Shown: one piece after another, positions 6,953 through 12,810 of the stretch
Layout of the letters: each line of letters starts with the position of its first letter
Position numbering within the stretch: the stretch's first letter is position 1
DNA from: JAYUKV01 sp043764135
GTDB taxonomy: Bacteria > Patescibacteriota > JACMRA01
Assembly: GCA_043764135.1 (NCBI GenBank)
Contig: JAYUKV010000058.1
Location: 1 to 14,349, forward strand
Length of the DNA stretch: 14,349 nt
Direction: 5' to 3'
Notes under the pieces: model-generated
What the model was told of the DNA's origin: nothing
What the model saw: the letters and a program-made list of their open reading frames with translations, nothing else
The model's database searches: none
Program-made: the position numbers and the translations under genes

Positions 6953-6983
6953 AAAAACCCTTGCAATTAAAAAGGGTTTTTTT
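6953..6983 (+). terminator. Intrinsic terminator of the Nudix/ATPase-TOPRIM unit
   Basis: Perfect 10-bp stem AAAAACCCTT (6953-6962) / AAGGGTTTTT (6972-6981), 9-nt loop, T-run 6977-6983. It is 63 bp after the ATPase-TOPRIM stop codon. Confidence 0.88.
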
Positions 6984-7106
6984 GTTTCACTTATCCTACC
7001 AGAATTAAATTAATAAAAAAGTTTGGTGTTGGTTTAAGCTTATTTATAAGCAATGATTTAATCTATTATTAATTTGACAAAACAATGGAATATTATATTA
7101 CTAAGT

Positions 7107-7137
7107 TTGGCTTTTTTTAAATGTTAGTTGTTATAAT
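7107..7137 (+). promoter_or_regulatory. Promoter region of the GT2 gene
   Basis: A perfect TATAAT (7132-7137) is preceded by TG one base upstream (7129-7130), an extended -10; TTGGCT (7107-7112) could serve as a weak -35 at 19 bp. A second candidate lies just upstream: consensus TTGACA (7074-7079) with TATTAC (7096-7101). The palindrome GCTTAT-TT-ATAAGC (7038-7051) sits above both and could be an operator. The rest of 6984-7217 is plain AT-rich sequence. Confidence 0.5.
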
Positions 7138-7217
7138 TGTATTCATTTATACTGCAAACACTACATCCAATTATAGCAATTTTAAAATTTTTTTTAATCA
7201 AGAAAAAATAACACTCT

Positions 7218-8474
7218 ATGCATTCATTGATGATTTTTATCGCAACAATTGTTATAGTACAAAGTATTTTTAATATATATTTAATGCTGTATAATTGGGA
7301 TAAACCCGACTTACTCTCAAAACTTAAAACACTCAAGAAATCAACAAAACTTAACTCATTTACCCTACTTCTCCCTGCATATAAAGAAGAACAAGTTTTA
7401 CCACAAACAATTGCCTCATTAGCCAAAATCAATTACCCCAAAGCACTCACCCAAATCTTAGTCTTATTAAGAAAAGAGGATCAATCTACTATAGATATTG
7501 CACAAGATACAATTCTAAAGTTAAACCAAAATAATATCAAAATATTGGTAGTTGATGATACCACCCAAAACAAACCCAATCAGCTCAATTGGGGTTTGAA
7601 AGTAGCTCAAGGAGATATAATTACAATTTTTGATGCAGAAGATGAAGCTTCACCAGAAATATTAAATGTTGTAAATAATTTATTTAATGAAAAAAACCTT
7701 GATATACTTCAAAACTCTGTACAGTTAATTGATTATAAATCTAAATGGTTTTCATTACTTAATTGTTTAGAATACTTTTTTTGGTTCAAATCAACACTAA
7801 AGTTCTTTGCTGAGAATCAAGTAATGCCACTTGGTGGAAATTCTGTATTCATACGCCGTGAATTACTCGAAAAACAAAATTGGGATGAATCCTGCCTTAC
7901 AGAAGATGCAGAATTGGGTATTAGGTTAGCAAAATTTAACCCAAGAATTTACACTGTAAATCGTCCAGATCTTACTACCAAAGAAGAAACACCTCCCAAT
8001 ACCTCCGAATTTATTAGACAAAGAAGTAGATGGATTCAAGGTTTTATTCAAGTTTTATTCAAGCCCAATTGGCTAGAGCTAGGATCTTTGAAAAAGATAT
8101 TTTTGGCAATATATATACTATTTTGGCCAATTCTTCAAACTTTTTCAACAATTTACTTTATCTCATTATTGTTTTATTTATCCTTTAATACAATTCCAAT
8201 TTATATAACTCTAAGCTTGGTCAGTTCTATCTTCCTCTTGGTGATTCAATTATCATTTCTATGCTATGGATATTATATGATGTGCAAAGAGTATAAATTA
8301 AAATATAGTATTCTACACAATTTTAATATTATTTTTGGATTTATCCCATATCAAGCATTGATAATCTATTCAGGATTTAGAGCGATTTATAGACATTTTA
8401 CTGTTCAAACAAATTGGGAGAAGACTAAACACTCTAATTTACATAGAAATAACCTAAACCCTATCGAAGTCTAA
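7218..8474 (+). CDS. Membrane-bound family 2 glycosyltransferase (processive beta-glycan synthase type)
   Basis: Would polymerise or add sugars from a nucleotide-sugar at the inner face of the membrane. The 418-residue protein starts with a membrane helix (about 4-25), then a GT-A domain: FTLLLPAYKEEQVLPQTI (48-65), ILVVDD (109-114), FDAED (138-142, metal/nucleotide-binding acidic motif), PLGGNSVFIRR (204-214), TEDAELG (228-234, catalytic base region) and QRSRW (268-272, the Q/RxxRW motif of cellulose, chitin and hyaluronan synthases). About three or four membrane helices follow (roughly 293-395). Hydrophobicity starting at residue 4 supports the ATG. The gene stands alone behind its own promoter and ends 14 bp inside the convergent comM-like gene. 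It fits surface-polysaccharide synthesis alongside the MraY/WecA-like gene at 3618; the polymer is unknown. Confidence 0.9.
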   Translation: MHSLMIFIATIVIVQSIFNIYLMLYNWDKPDLLSKLKTLKKSTKLNSFTLLLPAYKEEQVLPQTIASLAKINYPKALTQILVLLRKEDQSTIDIAQDTILKLNQNNIKILVVDDTTQNKPNQLNWGLKVAQGDIITIFDAEDEASPEILNVVNNLFNEKNLDILQNSVQLIDYKSKWFSLLNCLEYFFWFKSTLKFFAENQVMPLGGNSVFIRRELLEKQNWDESCLTEDAELGIRLAKFNPRIYTVNRPDLTTKEETPPNTSEFIRQRSRWIQGFIQVLFKPNWLELGSLKKIFLAIYILFWPILQTFSTIYFISLLFYLSFNTIPIYITLSLVSSIFLLVIQLSFLCYGYYMMCKEYKLKYSILHNFNIIFGFIPYQALIIYSGFRAIYRHFTVQTNWEKTKHSNLHRNNLNPIEV

Positions 8475-9948
8475 ACATAGATGCCTCAATAATATGAGGT
8501 TTTTCTATGTTTTCAGATCCTACTAAGTCAGCAATTGTTCTGGCTAGTTTTAATATTTTATGAAAGCCTCTTAAGCTTAAATTTCTTTTTTCTTTGTAAT
8601 CGAGTAAATAATTTTCTGCATTTTCATCTAGGTTGCAGTATTTATTAATTTCTGAGACTGACATTTCTGAGTTTCGTTTTAACGCACCAAACCTTAACTC
8701 TTGAATTGAAATTGCATTTTCTATCATTTTATTATGATCAATTTCATCAACAGCCTTTTTTTCAAGATCTAATCTAGTAGGTTTGTATAACATTAATTGG
8801 ATATCAAATCTATCCATGATTGGACCGCTGACTTTTTTGAAAGCAGGGTTTTCAAGTAAATTTTGTGATACAAAACCTCCTTTGGAAGATGGATTCATGG
8901 TTGCAATTAACTGAAATGAAGCTGGATAAATAATTTTTGCATTTACTCTAGATATTGCAATGTATTTATCCTCAAGTGGTTGTCTTAAACTATCTAGCAT
9001 TCTTTTATCAAATTCTGTTAATTCGTCCAAAAACAAAACTCCCTTATGCGCAAGAGTAACTTCACCTGGACTTACTTTAGAGCCACCTCCCAATATACTT
9101 ATTGTAGAGGCTGAGTGATGAGGCGCTCTAAATGGTCTGTTTAAAGACATCAATTCAGCAGGATTAACACCTACCAAACTTCTAATTTTAGCAACTTCAA
9201 TAATCTCACTTTTTGATAATGGAGGTAATAATGATTGAAGTGTTTTAGCAAGTAAAGTCTTACCACTACCCTGCTCACCGACCATCAACATATTATGACC
9301 TCCTGCAGCTGCTATAACTAAAGCTCTTTTGGCTAATTGTTGTCCTATTATATCGTTTAGAGAAAATTCTGTATTTCTTTTAAAGTCGAGATTAGTTGAT
9401 CTCTCGATAGGTTTTGCTTTTCTGTTTTTTACAAACTCTATCACATCTCTTATATTATCAAACCCATACATATTACCAGTTGTAAAATAGGCTGCTTCTT
9501 TTGCATTGTCGTTAGGTAATATCACTGTGCAATTGGGGTAAAATTCATTTAAGAATAGACAGTAGTTTACCACATTATTTATTCTTTTTATAGTACCATC
9601 AAGATTTAATTCTCCTAAAAAAAAGCAATTATCTAATGTTTTGTTATCTAAATAGCCCTGACTTACCAATAATGCAAGAGTTACTGCAAGATCAAAATGA
9701 TTGCCTTTTTTAACCACCTCTGCAGGCGCTAAGTTTATAGTAATTCTAGTTAATGGAAATGAAATATTCTCATCGTATTCATTAAGCTCTTTTATTACCA
9801 CTCTTATTCTTTCTTTTGACTCTTGGACAGATTTATCTGCCATACCTACCATATTAAACATAGACATTCCATTAAGAACTGAGCTTTCACATATTACTTC
9901 ATTTACTTCCATTGCTATAGAAGCGAGAGTCTTCACTTTGGCGATCAT
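8461..9948 (-). CDS. comM: ComM/YifB-family AAA+ Mg-chelatase-like ATPase, cysteine cluster missing
   Basis: ComM is a hexameric AAA+ helicase that drives branch migration of DNA taken up in natural transformation. The 495-residue protein has the usual order: an N-terminal Lon-S5-like domain (MIAKVKTLAS to about 175, with VGMADKSVQESKERIR and LAPAEVVKKGNHFDLA), Mg-chelatase AAA+ core with IIGQQLAKRAL (200-210), Walker A GEQGSGKT (224-231), FRAPHHSAS (273-281), Walker B VLFLDEL (304-310), and SGPIMDRFDI (374-383, arginine finger region), then the C-terminal helical domain ending RGFHKILKLARTIADL. In typical ComM the segment after ATMNP holds four cysteines (CPCGxxGD...CxC); here ATMNPSSKGGFVSQ (349-362) has none. 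Near-usual length. Divergent from gap across 58 bp with no strong promoter recognised. Family sure; transformation role inferred. Confidence 0.93.
   Translation of the reverse strand: MIAKVKTLASIAMEVNEVICESSVLNGMSMFNMVGMADKSVQESKERIRVVIKELNEYDENISFPLTRITINLAPAEVVKKGNHFDLAVTLALLVSQGYLDNKTLDNCFFLGELNLDGTIKRINNVVNYCLFLNEFYPNCTVILPNDNAKEAAYFTTGNMYGFDNIRDVIEFVKNRKAKPIERSTNLDFKRNTEFSLNDIIGQQLAKRALVIAAAGGHNMLMVGEQGSGKTLLAKTLQSLLPPLSKSEIIEVAKIRSLVGVNPAELMSLNRPFRAPHHSASTISILGGGSKVSPGEVTLAHKGVLFLDELTEFDKRMLDSLRQPLEDKYIAISRVNAKIIYPASFQLIATMNPSSKGGFVSQNLLENPAFKKVSGPIMDRFDIQLMLYKPTRLDLEKKAVDEIDHNKMIENAISIQELRFGALKRNSEMSVSEINKYCNLDENAENYLLDYKEKRNLSLRGFHKILKLARTIADLVGSENIEKPHIIEASMFRLR
8475..8513 (+). terminator. 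GT2 terminator located inside the comM coding sequence
   Basis: Immediately after the GT2 stop (8472-8474), ACATAGA (8475-8481) pairs with TCTATGT (8504-8510), enclosing a second stem CCTCA (8484-8488) / TGAGG (8495-8499) with loop ATAATA. TTTTT follows the inner stem (8500-8504) and TTT the outer one. The whole element lies in the last codons of the convergent comM-like gene. Confidence 0.72.
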
Positions 9949-10006
9949 AAAATATATTTTAAATCATATCATTGTAAATTTGTAAAATATCAACTAGAAT
10001 CTATGC

Positions 10007-10984
10007 ATGAAAAAATTAAGAGTAGCTATTAATGGATTTGGAAGAATTGGTAGATTAACAGCAAGAATAATAATTGATAAATACCCAAATATAGAAATTG
10101 TATCTGTAAATGATTTAACCTCAGCAGATAATCTCGCATATTTGTATAAATACGATTCAACTTATAAAGACACACAACATAAAGTCTCATCAGGTACTGA
10201 TTGGATAAAAATTAATGATTATAAAATCAAAGTTTATGCTAACAAAGAACCAATCCCCAATCAATGGGAAGATATAGATGTCTTACTTGAGTGTACAGGT
10301 AAATTTTTAACTAGCGAGCTTGCTCAATTACACATTGATGCTGGAGCAAAAAGAGTGATCCTATCAGCCCCTGCAAAATCCGATAACATTCCTACTTTTG
10401 TTATTGGTTGCAATGAAAAAGAAGTTAAAAAAAACAATATTATCTCTAACGCATCTTGCACTACCAATTGCCTTGCCCCTGTATTAAAAGTGTTAGATGA
10501 TAATTTGGAAATTAATTCAGCCATGGGAGTTACGATTCATGCCATTACTGCAACTCAAGCAATACAAGACGGTCCATCTCAAAAAGATTATAGAGATGGA
10601 AGAGCATCAATGATTAACCTAATCCCTTCCAAAACTGGAGCTTCAAAAGCAGTTGAATTAGTTGTACCCTCAATAAAAGGCAAGCTAAATCTATCATCGC
10701 TTAGAGCGCCTGTTATAACTGGATCTTGTATTTATTTATTCTTAAATACAAATAAGATGTATACAAAAGAAGAAGTTAATAAAATTTTAAAACAAAACAC
10801 TATTAAAGGAATAATTGAATATTCAACATCAGAACTAGTATCCACTGATATAATTGGAAATTCACACTCTGCGATTATTGATTCAAATTTAACCGAAACA
10901 ATTGCAAATCAAGTCAAAGTTGTTCTATGGTATGATAATGAATGGGGATATAGCAATAGACTTGCGGACCTAATAAGTATGTAA
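10007..10984 (+). CDS. gap: Glyceraldehyde-3-phosphate dehydrogenase
   Basis: Oxidises glyceraldehyde 3-phosphate to 1,3-bisphosphoglycerate with NAD(P)+ in glycolysis; cytoplasmic tetramer. The 325-residue protein (family about 330-335) has the Rossmann motif INGFGRIGR (8-16), VNDL with Asp36 (which favours NAD over NADP), the catalytic signature SNASCTTNCLAP with Cys151, partner His178, IPSKTGASKAVELVVP, and the C-terminal WYDNEWGYSNRLADL. The stretch after His178 reads HAITATQ rather than the usual HAYTNDQ, and the later block is LRAPVITGS, keeping the phosphate-binding arginine. Single gene without pgk or tpi next to it. TAAAAT at 9983-9988 may be a -10 but lacks a good -35. Identification certain. 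Confidence 0.97.
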   Translation: MKKLRVAINGFGRIGRLTARIIIDKYPNIEIVSVNDLTSADNLAYLYKYDSTYKDTQHKVSSGTDWIKINDYKIKVYANKEPIPNQWEDIDVLLECTGKFLTSELAQLHIDAGAKRVILSAPAKSDNIPTFVIGCNEKEVKKNNIISNASCTTNCLAPVLKVLDDNLEINSAMGVTIHAITATQAIQDGPSQKDYRDGRASMINLIPSKTGASKAVELVVPSIKGKLNLSSLRAPVITGSCIYLFLNTNKMYTKEEVNKILKQNTIKGIIEYSTSELVSTDIIGNSHSAIIDSNLTETIANQVKVVLWYDNEWGYSNRLADLISM

Positions 10985-10998
10985 AGTAAGTTATTTGA

Positions 10999-11025
10999 AA
11001 GTCAAAAGATACCTAATTTTGACTT
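10999..11025 (+). terminator. Hairpin after gap
   Basis: Perfect 9-bp stem AAGTCAAAA (10999-11007) / TTTTGACTT (11017-11025), 9-nt loop, 15 bp after the gap stop codon. It lacks a downstream T-run, so it may terminate weakly or only stabilise the 3' end. Confidence 0.45.
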
Positions 11026-11085
11026 ATAAATTAAGAATAATTATAAAATTTCCGTCTTACAATAATGTCAAAGTTATAGATTAAC

Positions 11086-11114
11086 TTGCACAAAAGTGTT
11101 TTATGATGTACAAT
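11086..11114 (+). promoter_or_regulatory. Promoter of the candidate non-coding RNA
   Basis: -35 TTGCAC (11086-11091), exactly 17 bp, -10 TACAAT (11109-11114, five of six). Initiation near 11121. No protein gene follows before the next terminator. Confidence 0.6.
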
Positions 11115-11120
11115 GTTTCC

Positions 11121-11350
11121 GCAATGATTTATTTATCTAATCTTGCTAGTTTTGCTCTGCATTTGCTACATGGATTCGGAACCTGTGGCGTTCAAAAATA
11201 TAAACTTTTTATTCAAACCAAAACAAATATTCGTCGAGTTTAATGGTCATCTAGCATGTCCGATGCATGGAGTAACGCTTTATGCTTACTCTAACACTAT
11301 CCCCTGGCCCTATTTTATTGTTATTTTTCGGGTCTTCAGGGGGTAGTTTT
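11121..11350 (+). ncRNA. Candidate structured non-coding RNA of about 230 nt, family unrecognised
   Basis: The 450 bp between gap and tRNA-Gly hold no credible protein gene. Within them 11121-11350 has about 37% G+C by hand count (85 of 230), against about 21% in the 100 bases at 10981-11080 and 19% at 11351-11430; in AT-rich genomes such islands usually mark structured RNA. Hairpins seen: CTACATGG (11166-11173) with CCTGTGG (11182-11188), one bulge; GCAT (11254-11257) with ATGC (11263-11266); GAGTAA (11270-11275) with TTACTC (11286-11291), extended inside by GC/GC. A GC-rich terminator ends it and a good promoter precedes it. I found no tmRNA, RNase P, SRP or 6S signature motif, so the family is open. 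It could also be an unusual long terminator or leader, but tRNA-Gly has its own promoter. Confidence 0.58.
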
Positions 11351-11355
11351 CTTTT
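11298..11355 (+). terminator. GC-rich terminator of the candidate RNA
   Basis: TATCCCCTG (11298-11306) pairs with CAGGGGGTA (11337-11345) with one T-G wobble; inside it CCC (11308-11310) pairs with GGG (11330-11332) around a 19-nt U-rich loop. TTTTCTTTT follows (11347-11355). Strong for so AT-rich a region. Confidence 0.68.
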
Positions 11356-11394
11356 ATCATAAATCAATACAATTTAGTCTGTTTAATCACAGAA

Positions 11395-11423
11395 TTGACA
11401 AAATGATTATGATTTATTAAATT
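11395..11423 (+). promoter_or_regulatory. tRNA-Gly promoter
   Basis: Consensus -35 TTGACA (11395-11400), 17-bp spacer, -10 TAAATT (11418-11423). Initiation near 11430, just before the mature 5' end at 11436. Confidence 0.6.
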
Positions 11424-11435
11424 AGAAATATAGCC

Positions 11436-11509
11436 GCAGATATGGTTTAATGGTAGAACTTATCCTTGCCATGGATACGACCGGGGTTCGATTCCCCGTA
11501 TCTGCTCCA
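11436..11509 (+). tRNA. trnG: tRNA-Gly (anticodon GCC), CCA encoded
   Basis: Complete cloverleaf: acceptor GCAGATA / TATCTGC, D-arm GTTTAATGGTAGAAC, anticodon stem TATCC / GGATA with loop TTGCCAT (anticodon GCC, reads GGC and GGU), T-arm CGGGG-TTCGATT-CCCCG, discriminator U73 and encoded CCA (11507-11509). It is a single-tRNA unit with its own promoter and terminator. Confidence 0.97.
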
Positions 11510-11517
11510 AAAAATAT

Positions 11518-11541
11518 AACCCTTATGGGTTTTGTTTTTTT
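11518..11541 (+). terminator. tRNA-Gly terminator
   Basis: AACCC (11518-11522) / GGGTT (11527-11531), loop TTAT, then TTTTGTTTTTTT (11530-11541). It begins 9 bp after the tRNA 3' end. Confidence 0.8.
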
Positions 11542-11601
11542 ATTAAGTAATTACTAAACTTTTTATGAGTGCATAACAAATCTTAGTAAAAGAGTTAGAA
11601 C

Positions 11602-11629
11602 TTGCCAAAAAACAATTAATATTTAATAT
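11602..11629 (+). promoter_or_regulatory. Probable rpsT promoter
   Basis: -35 TTGCCA (11602-11607), 16-bp spacer, -10 TAATAT (11624-11629, four of six). Initiation near 11636 gives a leader of about 113 nt, long for this window. TATAAT at 11737-11742 also occurs but has no -35 and lies too close to the start codon to be preferred. Confidence 0.4.
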
Positions 11630-11688
11630 TTGATTATACCCACCATTTGAAATAGATTCTTAAGAATAAATAATTCTACCTATCTAAA

Positions 11689-11728
11689 TGATTAGACCTA
11701 TCAAATGTGTCCTCAAAAAATCTAATCA
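11689..11728 (+). promoter_or_regulatory. Inverted repeat in the rpsT leader
   Basis: TGATTAGA (11689-11696) pairs perfectly with TCTAATCA (11721-11728) around a 24-nt A/C-rich loop, ending 20 nt before the rpsT ATG. The palindrome ATTCTTAAGAAT lies further up at 11656-11667. A long leader with a hairpin close to a ribosomal-protein start is compatible with autogenous control, but this is inference. Confidence 0.4.
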
Positions 11729-11748
11729 CTCCATTTTATAATCATAAT

Positions 11749-12027
11749 ATGCCAAATACTAAATCAGCTAAAAAAGCTCTAAGAGCTTCAACTAGAAAAA
11801 GAGCTTATAATACACTTAGAAAAGTTAAAATTAAATCAGCTTACAAGTCACTTAGAAAAAACCTAGCAAATGAACCTCAACAAGCTTCACAGTCTTTATC
11901 TGCAGTTTTTTCAGCTTTGGATAAAGCTGTAAAAGGTAAATTCATCACAAAAGAAAGAGCAGCTAGAAGAAAGTCTAGAGCTTCTAAAATGTTCAAGAGA
12001 TTAACAGGAGATGAAGTTAAAGCTTAG
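11749..12027 (+). CDS. rpsT: 30S ribosomal protein S20
   Basis: S20 binds 16S rRNA near the base of the small subunit early in assembly. The 92-residue translation starts MPNTKSAKKALRASTRKRAY, matching the family start MPN(I/T)KSAKKR, is very basic, and keeps the central KSAYKSLRK and late KGKFITKERAARRKSRASKM segments. An in-frame start further upstream (11707) is rejected because the family begins with MPN. No Shine-Dalgarno sequence precedes it. Single gene between a structured leader and a strong terminator, ending in TAG. Confidence 0.95.
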   Translation: MPNTKSAKKALRASTRKRAYNTLRKVKIKSAYKSLRKNLANEPQQASQSLSAVFSALDKAVKGKFITKERAARRKSRASKMFKRLTGDEVKA

Positions 12028-12051
12028 TGCATTTTAACTTAGTTAAAACAC

Positions 12052-12089
12052 AAAATTCCTTATTAGTTTATGACTAATAAGGAATTTTT
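12052..12089 (+). terminator. rpsT terminator, 16-bp perfect stem
   Basis: AAAATTCCTTATTAGT (12052-12067) pairs perfectly with ACTAATAAGGAATTTT (12073-12088), loop TTATG, T-run 12085-12089. The next promoter's -35 begins 3 bp later. Confidence 0.9.
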
Positions 12090-12091
12090 GC

Positions 12092-12120
12092 TTGACAAAT
12101 TAGTTATATACTTAGATAAT
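12092..12120 (+). promoter_or_regulatory. Strong promoter for the unknown 176-residue protein
   Basis: Consensus TTGACA (12092-12097), 17-bp spacer, GATAAT (12115-12120, five of six). Initiation near 12127, leader about 34 nt. Confidence 0.7.
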
Positions 12121-12160
12121 TAGATCTAGAGCCAACTTTTTTTAATTGAAGGAAAAACAG

Positions 12161-12691
12161 ATGTCAGGATTATCCACTTCTAAACTGCTAACAAAACCAT
12201 TGTTAAGTAGAGCAGAAATGAAACTTTACATCAATACATGTAAAGAAGTTGATAAGTTACTCACCTCTTCTTTTGCAGGTCATGTTCCATTTAATTGGGA
12301 TTGGGTGCTTAATTACTTTACTGTAGTCTCGATGATTGATGATCGATTGCAATCTTCAAATATCGCTACTCTAAATACAGCCGAGCAAGGATTGTATAAA
12401 ATAACTTTAGAGTATGGTAGGAGTTTGAATGGATGTAATCGTTCCTACTATGGAGGATTAATTAATCTTCAAGATATTTACTTCAAGACAGAAGATTTGA
12501 TTGATTGTTTTAAGACTCATTGCCAATCTGAAGATCTAAGATTTATGAGAGGTAAAGAAGTCAATCTTAAGCAGTTGTTAAAAATTAGTTGCTTTGACTA
12601 CATCATCAACCTCTATCGCTATTTCCAAAGTTGGTTGAAAAACAAGAACTCTCAACTATTAATCGCTTTGGTAAAACTCCAAGAGGTCTGA
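12161..12691 (+). CDS. Uncharacterised 176-residue protein
   Basis: I do not recognise this protein. It is soluble-looking, with no signal peptide or membrane segment, and appears mostly helical. It has six cysteines, some in NGCNRS, DCFKTHC and ISCFDY, without a CxxC metal motif, and an aromatic segment HVPFNWDWVLNYFTVVSMID in its first half. I start it at the ATG 12161 because GAAGGA stands 7 nt upstream, the only convincing Shine-Dalgarno sequence in the window, and because a strong promoter leads to it; a TTG in frame at 12146 would place that sequence inside the gene. It is also the only gene here ending in TGA. Single gene followed by hairpins. The good expression signals say it is a real gene despite lacking recognisable relatives. 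Confidence 0.75.
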   Translation: MSGLSTSKLLTKPLLSRAEMKLYINTCKEVDKLLTSSFAGHVPFNWDWVLNYFTVVSMIDDRLQSSNIATLNTAEQGLYKITLEYGRSLNGCNRSYYGGLINLQDIYFKTEDLIDCFKTHCQSEDLRFMRGKEVNLKQLLKISCFDYIINLYRYFQSWLKNKNSQLLIALVKLQEV

Positions 12692-12703
12692 ATGTAAAAT
12701 TAA

Positions 12704-12724
12704 TATAACGCTATAAGCGTTATA
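12704..12724. terminator. Hairpin after the unknown protein gene
   Basis: Perfect 9-bp stem TATAACGCT (12704-12712) / AGCGTTATA (12716-12724), 3-nt loop, 12 bp after the stop. It is followed by ATTTATTAGATTTTATTT rather than a clean T-run. Confidence 0.5.
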
Positions 12725-12749
12725 ATTTATTAGATTTTATTTATAATTC

Positions 12750-12778
12750 GTATGAACTACTACAAAAGCAGTTCATAC
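12750..12778. terminator. Second hairpin between converging genes
   Basis: Perfect 9-bp stem GTATGAACT (12750-12758) / AGTTCATAC (12770-12778) with an 11-nt loop. No T-run on either side. It lies between the unknown protein gene and the photolyase stop and may help end transcription from both sides. Confidence 0.4.
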
Positions 12779-12810
12779 TGCATTGAATTCATAATTAAAG
12801 AATGCTATTA

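Noticed and set aside
7121..7273. ATG-initiated 50-codon frame overlapping the start of the GT2 gene
   Set aside because: It overlaps the GT2 coding region out of frame, has no family resemblance, and begins upstream of the better promoter's start site.
9701..9985. Plus-strand frame opposite the N-terminus of the comM-like gene
   Set aside because: Shadow of a well-conserved ComM N-terminal domain; no signals of its own.
11143..11346. 67-codon TTG-initiated frame inside the candidate RNA
   Set aside because: No family resemblance, rare start, no ribosome-binding site, and it runs through the hairpins and terminator stem.
12146..12160. Upstream TTG start for the unknown protein
   Set aside because: It would put the clear GAAGGA ribosome-binding site inside the gene.
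12689..12697. TGA recoded as glycine (as in Gracilibacteria and Absconditabacteria)
   Set aside because: Tempting because the only TGA stop is followed two codons later by TAA, but none of the long conserved genes has an in-frame TGA, so the standard code fits.
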